The position numbers and the translations under genes were made by a program. A stretch of 64,000 nt of DNA, from assembly GCA_009778915.1 (NCBI GenBank), contig WRFH01000001.1:124001-188000 (forward strand), written 5' to 3'. Positions within the stretch are counted from its first letter, which is position 1; every line of letters begins with the position of its first letter. Under the pieces are notes generated by a model that saw only the letters and a list, made by a program, of their open reading frames with translations, did not search any database and was not told the DNA's origin. The DNA comes from Elusimicrobiota bacterium. GTDB taxonomy: Bacteria > Elusimicrobiota > Elusimicrobia > Elusimicrobiales > Elusimicrobiaceae. Positions 40,461 through 49,576 of the stretch are shown here, piece by piece.

Positions 40461-41956
40461 TGCCTGAAAATATAATGAAAGCGCAGCTTTATTATTTTCA
40501 CAAAGAATTAAACCGTTCTTTTAACGACACGGTGTCCCTTCTCAACGCCGCGCTGCCGAATTTGCAAAAAATTTTAAAACTTGACAGGATTTATTTTTTC
40601 AACTGGTCCAAAACGCAGGAAATTATCGCGCTTACGATGGTTTGCAAAGATGGGTACTGCATGGACATGCAGGAAAATATTTCCACCGTCGGCAAACTCA
40701 GTTTGATAAAAGCGCTTTTGTCAAAAGGTTACAGCATTTCGCACGATTTAAGTTATCCGGCGGTTTACGTGATGCTGCGCTGGAAAGCGCCCGCGCCTTA
40801 CGCGAAAGACGGCGGAAATTCGGCGATGGAAGACCGCGTCGGCGTGCTGAGGCTTGAGCGTTTTTCAAAAGCTAAAAAATTCACGCAGAAAGATATTGAG
40901 CTTATTTTGGAACTGGCGAACGAACTTTCGCACAACATGGTTAACACGGAAATCGACCAGGACAACGTCGAGCGTCTGCGTCTGGCCAACACGCTTAACG
41001 GTTTGACGGAAGTTTTTGCAAGTTCGCTGCGGTTTAACGACGCCATCGAAGTTATTTTAAAAGGCGTGCAGAAAACTTTTAAATTTGACCGCGTGCGAAT
41101 GTATTTGTTTGATTACAAAGGCGCGCGCGTGCGCGCGGCGCTCAGCACGGATATTTCCGGCCGCGTGCTGCGGCGCGAAGGGGAAATCCCGGCCACCGAA
41201 ATTAAAGCGGTTTCCGACGCTGAGAGTTCTTTCAACTCACGCGTTTTGAACCTGCCGCTGAACGTCGGCGGAAAGCGCGTCGGGATTTTAATTTTTGACA
41301 ATTTGCTTTCGCGCCGCAATATTACTTATCTGGATTTTCTTCACGTCAAACAATTTTCTTCGCAAATTGCGCTGGCCATTGACAACGCGGTGTTGTTTGA
41401 GCGCGTGCAGGATTTGTATAACTATGACGATTTGACAAAACTTCCCGTCCGACGTTATTTTAACGAAAAACTGGCGGAAGAAATTTACAGGTCCAAGCGT
41501 TTTGATTTGACGATGTCCATAATTATTATCGACATTGATTTTTTCAAAAATATCAACGACACTTTCGGGCATTATACCGGCGATTTGGTTTTAAAACAGG
41601 TCAGCGACGTTATTTTAAAAAGCCTCCGCCAGACGGATTTCCCGTGCCGTTACGGCGGGGACGAAATTATGATAATGCTGCCGCGCACCAACGGCAACGA
41701 GGCAAAATATATCGCAAAACGTTTGTCCGATAAAATCAGAAATATTAAACTGCCTACGGAGCATACCGGCGGAAAAGATTTGCAGCTCAGCATTACGCAG
41801 GGCCTGGCGGTTTTCCCGCAGGATTCGCGCGACGCGGTGGATTTATTTAATAAAGCCGACGCCGCGCTGTATTACGCTAAGCAGACCGAGCGCGGCACCT
41901 ATGCCCTCTACAACGAAATCCCGCCCGAAAAACGCATAAAAACGCTTGAAGACTAG
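40460..41956 (+). CDS. GAF-domain diguanylate cyclase (GGDEF)
   Basis: GAF-like regions; YDDLTKLPVRRYFNE...IIDIDFFKNINDTFGHYTGDLVLKQV...RQTDFPCRYGGDEIMIML (RxxD I-site + GGDEI). Confidence 0.92.
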   Translation: MPENIMKAQLYYFHKELNRSFNDTVSLLNAALPNLQKILKLDRIYFFNWSKTQEIIALTMVCKDGYCMDMQENISTVGKLSLIKALLSKGYSISHDLSYPAVYVMLRWKAPAPYAKDGGNSAMEDRVGVLRLERFSKAKKFTQKDIELILELANELSHNMVNTEIDQDNVERLRLANTLNGLTEVFASSLRFNDAIEVILKGVQKTFKFDRVRMYLFDYKGARVRAALSTDISGRVLRREGEIPATEIKAVSDAESSFNSRVLNLPLNVGGKRVGILIFDNLLSRRNITYLDFLHVKQFSSQIALAIDNAVLFERVQDLYNYDDLTKLPVRRYFNEKLAEEIYRSKRFDLTMSIIIIDIDFFKNINDTFGHYTGDLVLKQVSDVILKSLRQTDFPCRYGGDEIMIMLPRTNGNEAKYIAKRLSDKIRNIKLPTEHTGGKDLQLSITQGLAVFPQDSRDAVDLFNKADAALYYAKQTERGTYALYNEIPPEKRIKTLED

Positions 41957-42089
41957 TTTTATTTGGGCGGGTTCTATTCCCTCTCCCTCAATGGACGGGG
42001 GAATATATGAAAAATCTTCGGCTGTGCCATGTTTTATGCCCGGCACATTCCTATAAATATCATTAATATAATTATAATTTACAATTCTG

Positions 42090-42115
42090 TTGACAACAGC
42101 GTAAAAAGTTGTCAA
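42090..42115. promoter_or_regulatory. 8-bp perfect inverted repeat TTGACAAC-N10-GTTGTCAA overlapping a putative -35
   Basis: TTGACA followed by 17 nt and CAAAAT; repeat arms 42090-42097 and 42108-42115. Confidence 0.5.
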
Positions 42116-42132
42116 AATTTAGTATTAGTGTA

Positions 42133-42158
42133 CGGCGCTTTATGCGCCGGCGTTTTTT
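42133..42158 (+). terminator. Terminator-like hairpin upstream of the giant secreted protein gene
   Basis: CGGCGC-TTTAT-GCGCCG then GCGTTTTTT. Confidence 0.5.
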
Positions 42159-42261
42159 GTCATATTAATGTAACTGTAATTTTTATTTGTAATGTTTTAA
42201 CGTTTGCGCGGCGCGCCGTCACGGCGCGCGGTAATTTAAATAATTGTTAACGGTAGATAAA

Positions 42262-45200
42262 ATGAGCATAATAAAAAACCAAACTCTCTCAATTTTCCGG
42301 AAAAACTTACTTGTGAAAGTGCTTTTTTCCCTGATATTTTTAGCGTTGTTCACAATCTCCCGCGCGCAAACCGCGACGATTTCAGACATGCAAGTCGCTT
42401 ATCCGACTGCTTCTGACGCTATCATCCAGCCCGGCTCAAATTATTGGTGCAACACTTCTACGCAAACGACGCCGAGGAGTTTCTACGGGTCAAATACAAT
42501 TGCTCCGGTTAGCACATATGACCCGGTGGTAAACTCCGCGCAGATACAATTTGACCAGCCGTATCTTTGGTATACGAATGAGGATGGTACTGCTACAGGT
42601 GCAACGGGCCTAACCCGCTATCCAAACCACTGCTTACAGATTTGTATTAAAGTGCAGTGCACATCGTACCTTGGTTCTTCACCGTCTCCGGCGTTTCCGA
42701 TACAGTTCGTACAGTTTGAGATTTTTAAATTTTTAGAGCAGTCTAACCCGCTGGACCCGAAAGCCACACCGCCAATAAGGACAATACAGCTTTATCCGAC
42801 GGACGGCATTTATAAATGCGCCGGTTACAAATATAACGCTTCCGTAACTACTGATACTACTTTGGGTACTAATAGTACTATCGCTACTATTTTATGTGAT
42901 ACAAAAGGCACGCCCTGTGACCCTTCTCTTACCGGTGGTGCTTCCGACTCATGCGGTTGTATCGATGGTAACACAGCCGCGACCATCAGCTCTGGCGGCC
43001 TTAGTCCTAACCCCCCTGTTAATTTTGTTCATGACTCCGAGAACACCCTCACTTTCTGCGGGGCTTGGGACGGCAGTTATAATTTTGACAGCGAGTTTGC
43101 CAAGACTAACGGTACTTTTGGTTACAGAGCGACTATACAAACTGAAGGTTACCAGCCTGACCCCAATTTGTCTGCTGTCAACGTTAACTTAACGACCGCT
43201 TATCCCGGCCAAAACCAGATGCCGATTACCGTTGACCTTGTGGACGTGCACTCTGTCCGCACGAGCCCTACTGTCGTCGGCCTTTTGGACGTAGTTGCCG
43301 CACAGCCGTATAACGTAAAATACCGTCTGAGCAAAGACGCTAACGTTAATATAGATATTTTTGACGCGAGCCCGATTCCAAATCTTCCTATGGATAATTT
43401 GGCAACGGATTTTTATACGGGCGCCGCTTTAAGTTCCGACACTTACAAAAATTACATTGTAAGAAAACTGATAAACAGTGAGCCGCGTTTAGGCGAAGGT
43501 TCGCCCGACGGCGGACAGCTTGTGACTAACCCTAACGCTACAGCTCTTACGGAAGTTGAACCGTGGGACGGACGCGACGACCAGGGCCGCCTTTTGCCGC
43601 GCGGCAACTATGTAGTAAACATAACCGCCAACGCTACCGACCAATGGGGTAATGATACATCCAGACCTAAGCAATACCAAATGTCTTTAGACCCTTTAAA
43701 ACTTACTGACCTCGTGGTTACCGGTCTTAACAAACAGTCTACCGCTTATGCGTCTATCTCTTATATGTTGACCGAAGCGGCAACTGTGTACTTCCGCGTT
43801 TATTCCCCGGGTACGACTTTTACCGCGCCGGCTGGTTCGTTGGCTATGTATACGCCTAACGGCGGTCTGGGCCTTCCGCCGGAATTAGTTCCGGGCGCTG
43901 GTTTTAAAGGCACCCTTATTTATGATTCAAAAGAACAAAAACCCGGAAGAACAGTTAATCCGGAAGTATTTAGCAAATGGGACGGCAGGTGTAATCAGGT
44001 TAACGGCTGTAATTTCAGCGGAGCTACCTACGCCAACGGCGAATATGTGCCCGACGGGGATTATGTTTATGTAATTTGGGCGGAAATACCTTATCAGAAT
44101 GCTGACGGAAGCCCTGACCAATATGTAAATAAAGCCTGTTATATTAACAACAGCGGCAGTTTTGTTACCACGCCTGTCGGTACTGACGGTATTAACGGCT
44201 GCGAAAAATTTGACGCCGTAAAAACAAGAATGTATAACAACGGCATTATTCCCGTTAACCGCGGGCAGGTGGATATTACCATACAGCCCGTCGGGTATTC
44301 CACAATGGGCTCAAGCCCTATCGCTTACGGGCTGGACCCGTTTGTGTTCCGTTATTCGATTTCGCGCGAAGCGCCGGTTATCGCGCGTATTAAAAACACG
44401 GGAAATGTCGTCGTAAAAACTTTGGTTAATAATGAAGTGCAGGTTGCACAGCAGATGAACCAGTATACATGGGACGGTAAGGATGACTACGGCCGTTTTG
44501 TCGGCCCCGGCACTTATACTTTTGAAGTTATTACGAAGGACCCTATTGATCCTACGATACAGTACAGCCAGACGGCGTTATTCCCTATAGATATTTTCAG
44601 AATAGTCGACGTGTCCGACACGCCGCTGCTGGACCAGACCAATTCGGAAGCGCAGCTGACGTACGCGCTTACCAAGACAATGGACACCAGTATATTTATA
44701 TATGATAAGGGCGTAGTCATACCAAATGACAAAACGCAGCCCTGGCCGCCGGTTATGGGCACTGACGCCAGCGGCCTGCTTAACGGCATACTGACGAATA
44801 TTATTGACCCCAATACCGGCCAGCCGGCAGTGCCTATTAAAACTTTCCGCGGCATTAAACCCGGCGAAGGTTTGGCAAACCAGGAATCATGGGACGGCAC
44901 GAGACAGTCGGACAACAGTTATGTCTCTGACGGCCAGTATCCTTATATAATAATAGGTAAAGCCGTTGACCCGGCTACATTTTATTATGATACCGACGCT
45001 ACGCCGTCGCTTATGAATACGCCTGACTGCAGCGCGGCTTTTGTGCCGTCGACCACTGTCGGTACCGGCACGGTGTGCACCAGCCCGGATTGTACGACCG
45101 GCACGGCCGGCTCATCCGTAGGTACGGGCGATTCAAAGTGCGGTTATAAAACACTTTACGCGTCTGACCACGTTACGGGCCTTATTAACGTAACCCGCGG

Positions 45201-46824
45201 GCCGGTGTATTTCCTTGCGAACAGCATTATAATTTCACCTACTAACCCGAAAATGTTCCACTCGACGGAAACCGTAAAAGTCCCGGCGTACACTATTCAG
45301 TTCACGCCGTCCAGAACCGCGCAGATTGATATATCCATAATATCGCGCGACGGAAAAGACTGCTATGGCAATACTCTGCCGACAGACGCGTTAGGCAATC
45401 TGCTGGCTCCGCAGCCTGTCTGCCGCGTGTTAAAGAACACAAGTTTCGGCCCGTTCGGTTATCAGAATATTTATACCGGCAATATTGCTTCCAGAGTATT
45501 CTGGGACGGTAAGGACGACAATGGCCGCTACTGCGCTAACGGCGCTTATACGGTATTGCTGCAGGCTAACGGGTATCCTCTTAATGTTAACAGCCAGTGG
45601 TCTTATCAGGGAACGCAGATTGTCTGTACAGCAACGGGCGTAGGCAGCGCCAACACGTGCTCGCCCGGACAGCTTAGCGGCGCGGTGAAATGGGTATGCC
45701 AGGACGGCTCAACCGGTATACCTAACGCAACTGCCGGCAATATAACCTGTCCGTCCGTGTATGAAGCCACGGAAACAAGACTTTTGGAAGGTAATCTGTT
45801 CCAGGTGTTTGACACGTTTATACAGGATATACAGCAAAGAAATCAGAATGGGACGATAGCCTATCAGATTTCAGTCCCGATGAAAGTGGCCATACAAATA
45901 TTTAAGCCTGGAACCTATATAACAAATTACCAGACCGGCGTAGTCAGCAACGGCTCGCTAAATTACATACTCTGCCAGGAAACGGCGTCGCAGAGCGTAA
46001 AAGCGTGTACTACCCAGCTGACTGCCGCGAATTACGGGTGTCCGTCGGGAGAAACCGGCAATATAGCCGGCGCGTCGCCGAACAGGACTATAACGTGCAC
46101 GAACCCCAACGCTTCCGGCTCCAACGAGCGCCAACTGCTGGTTAAAGCTATCACCGGCATGAGGACGCCTAATACGGACATTGAGGAAACATGGGACGGC
46201 AAAGATTTTGCCATGCAGGACGTGCCGGACGGTATTTATCCGTTCAGGATAGTGACTGCTCTGCAAAATAATTCCAGCCACATAGACTCTTTCTACGGTG
46301 ATATCGACGACATAGGCTACGTCGCGGACTGGACGAGCTACGGTAACTTCGTCGGCGAGTTTGTGGTGGCAAGGGGCGACGGGCAGTTTGTCTGCCCCGA
46401 CTGGCAGAAGACGGTTATCTTCTACCCCAATCCTCTAAAAGCCGCCAGCGGCAAATTTGAAGTAACCAAAACGCCGGTGCCCGGACAGATGTCAATTAAG
46501 ATTTACAACATAGCCGGTGACCTTGTAAGGGAACAGGGCTACACGTGCATTGACCAGAACGGGAACCAGACCACTATGGGCAGCAGTCTTGCCATACAGC
46601 CTGACAATAACATAGGCAGCACGCTGCAGCCGGGCGTAAATCAGCCGACGATACAGACGACGGAACCTAACCTGCGCAACGCGGCGGTCCGCTGCGAATG
46701 GAATAAACAAAACGACCACGGCAAAACCGTGGCAAGGGGCGTTTATTTAGGCTTGGTTGACTTTAAGGCAACGGGCGGAGGCAGAGAACATTGCCAGAAA
46801 GTTGTCAAAATTGTAATACCATAG
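42262..46824 (+). CDS. Giant secreted protein with repeated FlgD-Ig-like modules and a type-IX-like C-terminal domain
   Basis: Signal peptide (KVLFSLIFLALFTISRAQT); recurring WDG(K/R)DDxGRxxxxGxYxxxx motifs; C-term VIFYPNPLKAASGKFEV...SIKIYNIAGDLVRE...GVYLGLVDF...KVVKIVIP. Confidence 0.88.
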   Translation: MSIIKNQTLSIFRKNLLVKVLFSLIFLALFTISRAQTATISDMQVAYPTASDAIIQPGSNYWCNTSTQTTPRSFYGSNTIAPVSTYDPVVNSAQIQFDQPYLWYTNEDGTATGATGLTRYPNHCLQICIKVQCTSYLGSSPSPAFPIQFVQFEIFKFLEQSNPLDPKATPPIRTIQLYPTDGIYKCAGYKYNASVTTDTTLGTNSTIATILCDTKGTPCDPSLTGGASDSCGCIDGNTAATISSGGLSPNPPVNFVHDSENTLTFCGAWDGSYNFDSEFAKTNGTFGYRATIQTEGYQPDPNLSAVNVNLTTAYPGQNQMPITVDLVDVHSVRTSPTVVGLLDVVAAQPYNVKYRLSKDANVNIDIFDASPIPNLPMDNLATDFYTGAALSSDTYKNYIVRKLINSEPRLGEGSPDGGQLVTNPNATALTEVEPWDGRDDQGRLLPRGNYVVNITANATDQWGNDTSRPKQYQMSLDPLKLTDLVVTGLNKQSTAYASISYMLTEAATVYFRVYSPGTTFTAPAGSLAMYTPNGGLGLPPELVPGAGFKGTLIYDSKEQKPGRTVNPEVFSKWDGRCNQVNGCNFSGATYANGEYVPDGDYVYVIWAEIPYQNADGSPDQYVNKACYINNSGSFVTTPVGTDGINGCEKFDAVKTRMYNNGIIPVNRGQVDITIQPVGYSTMGSSPIAYGLDPFVFRYSISREAPVIARIKNTGNVVVKTLVNNEVQVAQQMNQYTWDGKDDYGRFVGPGTYTFEVITKDPIDPTIQYSQTALFPIDIFRIVDVSDTPLLDQTNSEAQLTYALTKTMDTSIFIYDKGVVIPNDKTQPWPPVMGTDASGLLNGILTNIIDPNTGQPAVPIKTFRGIKPGEGLANQESWDGTRQSDNSYVSDGQYPYIIIGKAVDPATFYYDTDATPSLMNTPDCSAAFVPSTTVGTGTVCTSPDCTTGTAGSSVGTGDSKCGYKTLYASDHVTGLINVTRGPVYFLANSIIISPTNPKMFHSTETVKVPAYTIQFTPSRTAQIDISIISRDGKDCYGNTLPTDALGNLLAPQPVCRVLKNTSFGPFGYQNIYTGNIASRVFWDGKDDNGRYCANGAYTVLLQANGYPLNVNSQWSYQGTQIVCTATGVGSANTCSPGQLSGAVKWVCQDGSTGIPNATAGNITCPSVYEATETRLLEGNLFQVFDTFIQDIQQRNQNGTIAYQISVPMKVAIQIFKPGTYITNYQTGVVSNGSLNYILCQETASQSVKACTTQLTAANYGCPSGETGNIAGASPNRTITCTNPNASGSNERQLLVKAITGMRTPNTDIEETWDGKDFAMQDVPDGIYPFRIVTALQNNSSHIDSFYGDIDDIGYVADWTSYGNFVGEFVVARGDGQFVCPDWQKTVIFYPNPLKAASGKFEVTKTPVPGQMSIKIYNIAGDLVREQGYTCIDQNGNQTTMGSSLAIQPDNNIGSTLQPGVNQPTIQTTEPNLRNAAVRCEWNKQNDHGKTVARGVYLGLVDFKATGGGREHCQKVVKIVIP

Positions 46825-46833
46825 GTATAAAAC

Positions 46834-47796
46834 ATGAATAAATTCAAAATATTAACAGTTCTGACGCTTACGGCATTAACCCCTTACGCTTTCGCCGACG
46901 GTGACCCCAGCGCGGGCACCAGCGCGAGCGCGTTTTTAAAAATACCGGCGGGCTCCCCGCGCGCGCAGGCTTTGGGCAACGCTTATGTTTCTCTGGCCGA
47001 CGGCGCGGACGCGATTTACTGGAACCCGGCCGGCCTCTCCACGGCCACCAATAAAGAAATACACGTTTCTTATTTGCAGTGGATAGGCGATTATACGGCC
47101 AGAACTCTTGCCTACGTCCAGCCTATGGGCAAAACGATATTGGCGGTAAGCGGCAATTATATGGATATCAGCGGCCTTGACAGAAGGGACGAGTTCGGCG
47201 TTCCGCAGTCGCAGGGCAATGATATTAACGTCAGGAACTTTGTCGGCACCGTGTCACTTGCCCGCGGGTTTTTTGACAATTTTCTGCAAATAGGCGGCAC
47301 GTTCAAATATATTAATGAAAATTTGGACACCAATACCTATAACAACATAGCGTTTGACGTCGGCGGCAAACTTGATTTCGGCGTATTTGGTTTGGGCGCG
47401 GCCATGATAAATATAGGAGACACCAATGAAGTCCCGACGGGCTTACGCGGCGGCGCGCATATTAAAACCAAATATTACACGCTTATAGGCGAAGCTATTA
47501 AATATACCGATTACCGTCTGCAATACGGCGCTGGCATTGAAATACATATACCGGAAGATTTATTACAGGTTGCCCGCTTTGATTTGCGCGCCGGCTATTA
47601 TTCGCGCGACCAGGCAGGCACGAACGAGAGCAGCTGGACGTCTAAAGTCGGTCTTGATAAAACTTCAAACGTCTCTTTCGGTTTCGGATTATACAGCGAC
47701 GAAGTTTTCGGCTACGGTACGACTATAGATTTTGCCATGACGCCTTACGGCGCGTTCGGCACCGTCTATAATATAGCGGTGGGCGTGCAGTTTTAG
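46834..47796 (+). CDS. PorV/PorQ-family outer membrane beta-barrel protein
   Basis: Signal peptide; TSASAFLKIPAGSPRAQALGNAYVSLADGADAIYWNPAGLSTATNKEIHVSYLQWI. Confidence 0.85.
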   Translation: MNKFKILTVLTLTALTPYAFADGDPSAGTSASAFLKIPAGSPRAQALGNAYVSLADGADAIYWNPAGLSTATNKEIHVSYLQWIGDYTARTLAYVQPMGKTILAVSGNYMDISGLDRRDEFGVPQSQGNDINVRNFVGTVSLARGFFDNFLQIGGTFKYINENLDTNTYNNIAFDVGGKLDFGVFGLGAAMINIGDTNEVPTGLRGGAHIKTKYYTLIGEAIKYTDYRLQYGAGIEIHIPEDLLQVARFDLRAGYYSRDQAGTNESSWTSKVGLDKTSNVSFGFGLYSDEVFGYGTTIDFAMTPYGAFGTVYNIAVGVQF

Positions 47797-47814
47797 TTTG
47801 CAAGGAAGTAACGT

Positions 47815-47979
47815 ATGAATTTGAAAAATAAAAAAGGGCAGACCACCGTTGAATATATTATTACGACGGCAATGTTGTTTTTTCTGCTCTTGGGATTTTA
47901 TATTTCATACTCAAGGATAGTGCCTTTGCAGTTTGAGCAGGGCGCGAAATTAATTTTAACGGTGTACGACGCTAAATAA
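47815..47979 (+). CDS. Small class-III-signal pilin-like protein (54 aa; absent from supplied ORF track)
   Basis: MNLKNKKGQTTVEYIITTAMLFFLLLGFYISYSRIVPLQFEQGAKLILTVYDAK, GQTTVEY motif followed by a hydrophobic segment. Confidence 0.75.
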   Translation: MNLKNKKGQTTVEYIITTAMLFFLLLGFYISYSRIVPLQFEQGAKLILTVYDAK

Positions 47980-48017
47980 AATTCAAAAGACGGTTTTAAA
48001 AACGGAGGACGTAAAAA

Positions 48018-48227
48018 ATGAAATATTACATAAAAATGCAGATGGCTTTGAACGACATTAAAGCGCGGCTTCAAGACAAAAAAGGCCAGGGAACTGTCGA
48101 GTACCTGCTGATGCTGGGCGTTATTATTGTCGTCGCGGTAGCCGCGGGCGCTTTATTTAAAAGTTTCATGCCTGATTTGTTTGACAAAATCAAAACCAAA
48201 ATCTTCGGCGGCGTGCAGAGCATGTAG
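48018..48227 (+). CDS. Flp-like pilin with class-III-type signal
   Basis: DKKGQGTVEYLLMLGVIIVVAVAAGALFKSFM; SD GGAGG upstream. Confidence 0.85.
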   Translation: MKYYIKMQMALNDIKARLQDKKGQGTVEYLLMLGVIIVVAVAAGALFKSFMPDLFDKIKTKIFGGVQSM

Positions 48228-48236
48228 TTTTAGCGT

Positions 48237-48704
48237 ATGATACGCGGGCGCGGGGGGCAGACTACAGTAGAATTATTGATGATATTACCCTTTTTCATGC
48301 TGATGCTTTTTTCCGTATTGGAATTGGGTAACATAGCTTATCATACAATACTCGCCCACCACGCCGCGTATGAGATGGCCAGGGTTGCCGGCATGGTGGG
48401 CGTAACAAAGATGGGCGGCCCGACGGACAAGAGTCTGATAGACAGCAAACTCCGCGACCAGGCGGACCTGATGTTTGCCGGCCGCAACGACAGGCTGACG
48501 TTTACGACAAGGCTTGAGACGACGAGCTATGACGCGCAGAACCCGACGCATGTTAACGAAGACGTTATTGTGGAAGTGACTTACCCGGTGCGGCTGATTT
48601 TCCCGGGCACCAGCTGGCTGCTGGCGGACCAGCCTAAATATTTAGGCATGAAATATTTGAAAGCCGCCGTAAGAATGCCGGTGGAAAGACCGTTGATAAA
48701 CTGA
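48237..48704 (+). CDS. TadE-like pseudopilin
   Basis: GGQTTVELLMILPFFMLMLFSVLELGNIAYHTILAHHAAYEMARVAG. Confidence 0.85.
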   Translation: MIRGRGGQTTVELLMILPFFMLMLFSVLELGNIAYHTILAHHAAYEMARVAGMVGVTKMGGPTDKSLIDSKLRDQADLMFAGRNDRLTFTTRLETTSYDAQNPTHVNEDVIVEVTYPVRLIFPGTSWLLADQPKYLGMKYLKAAVRMPVERPLIN

Positions 48705-48726
48705 GCCGGAGCCTAAAAAAGGTTTT

Positions 48727-48749
48727 CCTCTCCCTCTGAGGGAGAGGGA
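48727..48749. repeat. Isolated family-1-type terminal hairpin
   Basis: CCTCTCCCTCTGAGGGAGAGGG. Confidence 0.6.
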
Positions 48750-48808
48750 GAATGAAAAAGACGTAATAAAATTTTTGATTTATTATTTTCGGTTTTACAG
48801 GAGTCAAA

Positions 48809-49564
48809 ATGAAGAAGAGCGTACTTATTCCCCTTGTCGTCGCCATAATTGCGGCGGTAATATATATGTTAATTTTATCTTCTAACCAGAGCAAATTCCA
48901 GGAAAGCAGCAGGCTTGAGTGGGCCGTCGTCGCTAAGCGCGACCTGCCCGAAAGAAAAGTGCTTGACAGCAATGACCTGTACAGGGTGCAGATTCCCGCC
49001 CAATTTTTGCAGAAAGATTATTTGCCCGCGTCCAAAGACTCCGATATTACCAAACTCCAGAATAATTTTGTGACGAAAATAGCCATCCCGCGCGGCAACC
49101 AGATTACCAAAGCCGCTTTGACGACGTTAAGCCCGGACGCGGGCTTAAGTTCCCGCGTTACTCCCGGTTGGAGGGGTTTTGTTCTGACGGACGTTCCGTC
49201 CGCCGTGGCCAATTTGTTGAAGCCGGATGATTTAATCGACGTTCTTCTTACGTTTGAAGCCGTTATGAAAAGCACCGGCAATAAAGAAAGAATCACGGCG
49301 ACTATTTTACAGAAAGTAAGAGTTTTAGGCGTAGGCAACGACCTTGGCCAGGGCATAAGCGCGGACCAGGCTAAGGCGAACAATCAGGTAAGCGCGAACA
49401 GTTTTAACGATAATACGGCGGTCAGCCTTGCTTTGGCGCCGAAAGACGCGCAGTATCTGGCGCTTGCGAAAGAAGAGGGAACCATAACTTTGGTTGTAAG
49501 AAGACGCGACGACCTTAACGCCGGCCCGGTTCAGGTGGCAAGTATTGCGGAATTATTCAGATAA
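48809..49564 (+). CDS. cpaB: Flp pilus assembly protein CpaB/RcpC (SAF domain)
   Basis: N-terminal TM; VAKRDLPERKVLDSNDLYRVQIPAQFL..; VTPGWRGFVLTDVPSAVANLLKPDDLIDVLLTFE. Confidence 0.88.
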   Translation: MKKSVLIPLVVAIIAAVIYMLILSSNQSKFQESSRLEWAVVAKRDLPERKVLDSNDLYRVQIPAQFLQKDYLPASKDSDITKLQNNFVTKIAIPRGNQITKAALTTLSPDAGLSSRVTPGWRGFVLTDVPSAVANLLKPDDLIDVLLTFEAVMKSTGNKERITATILQKVRVLGVGNDLGQGISADQAKANNQVSANSFNDNTAVSLALAPKDAQYLALAKEEGTITLVVRRRDDLNAGPVQVASIAELFR

Positions 49565-49576
49565 CAGGAAATTATG

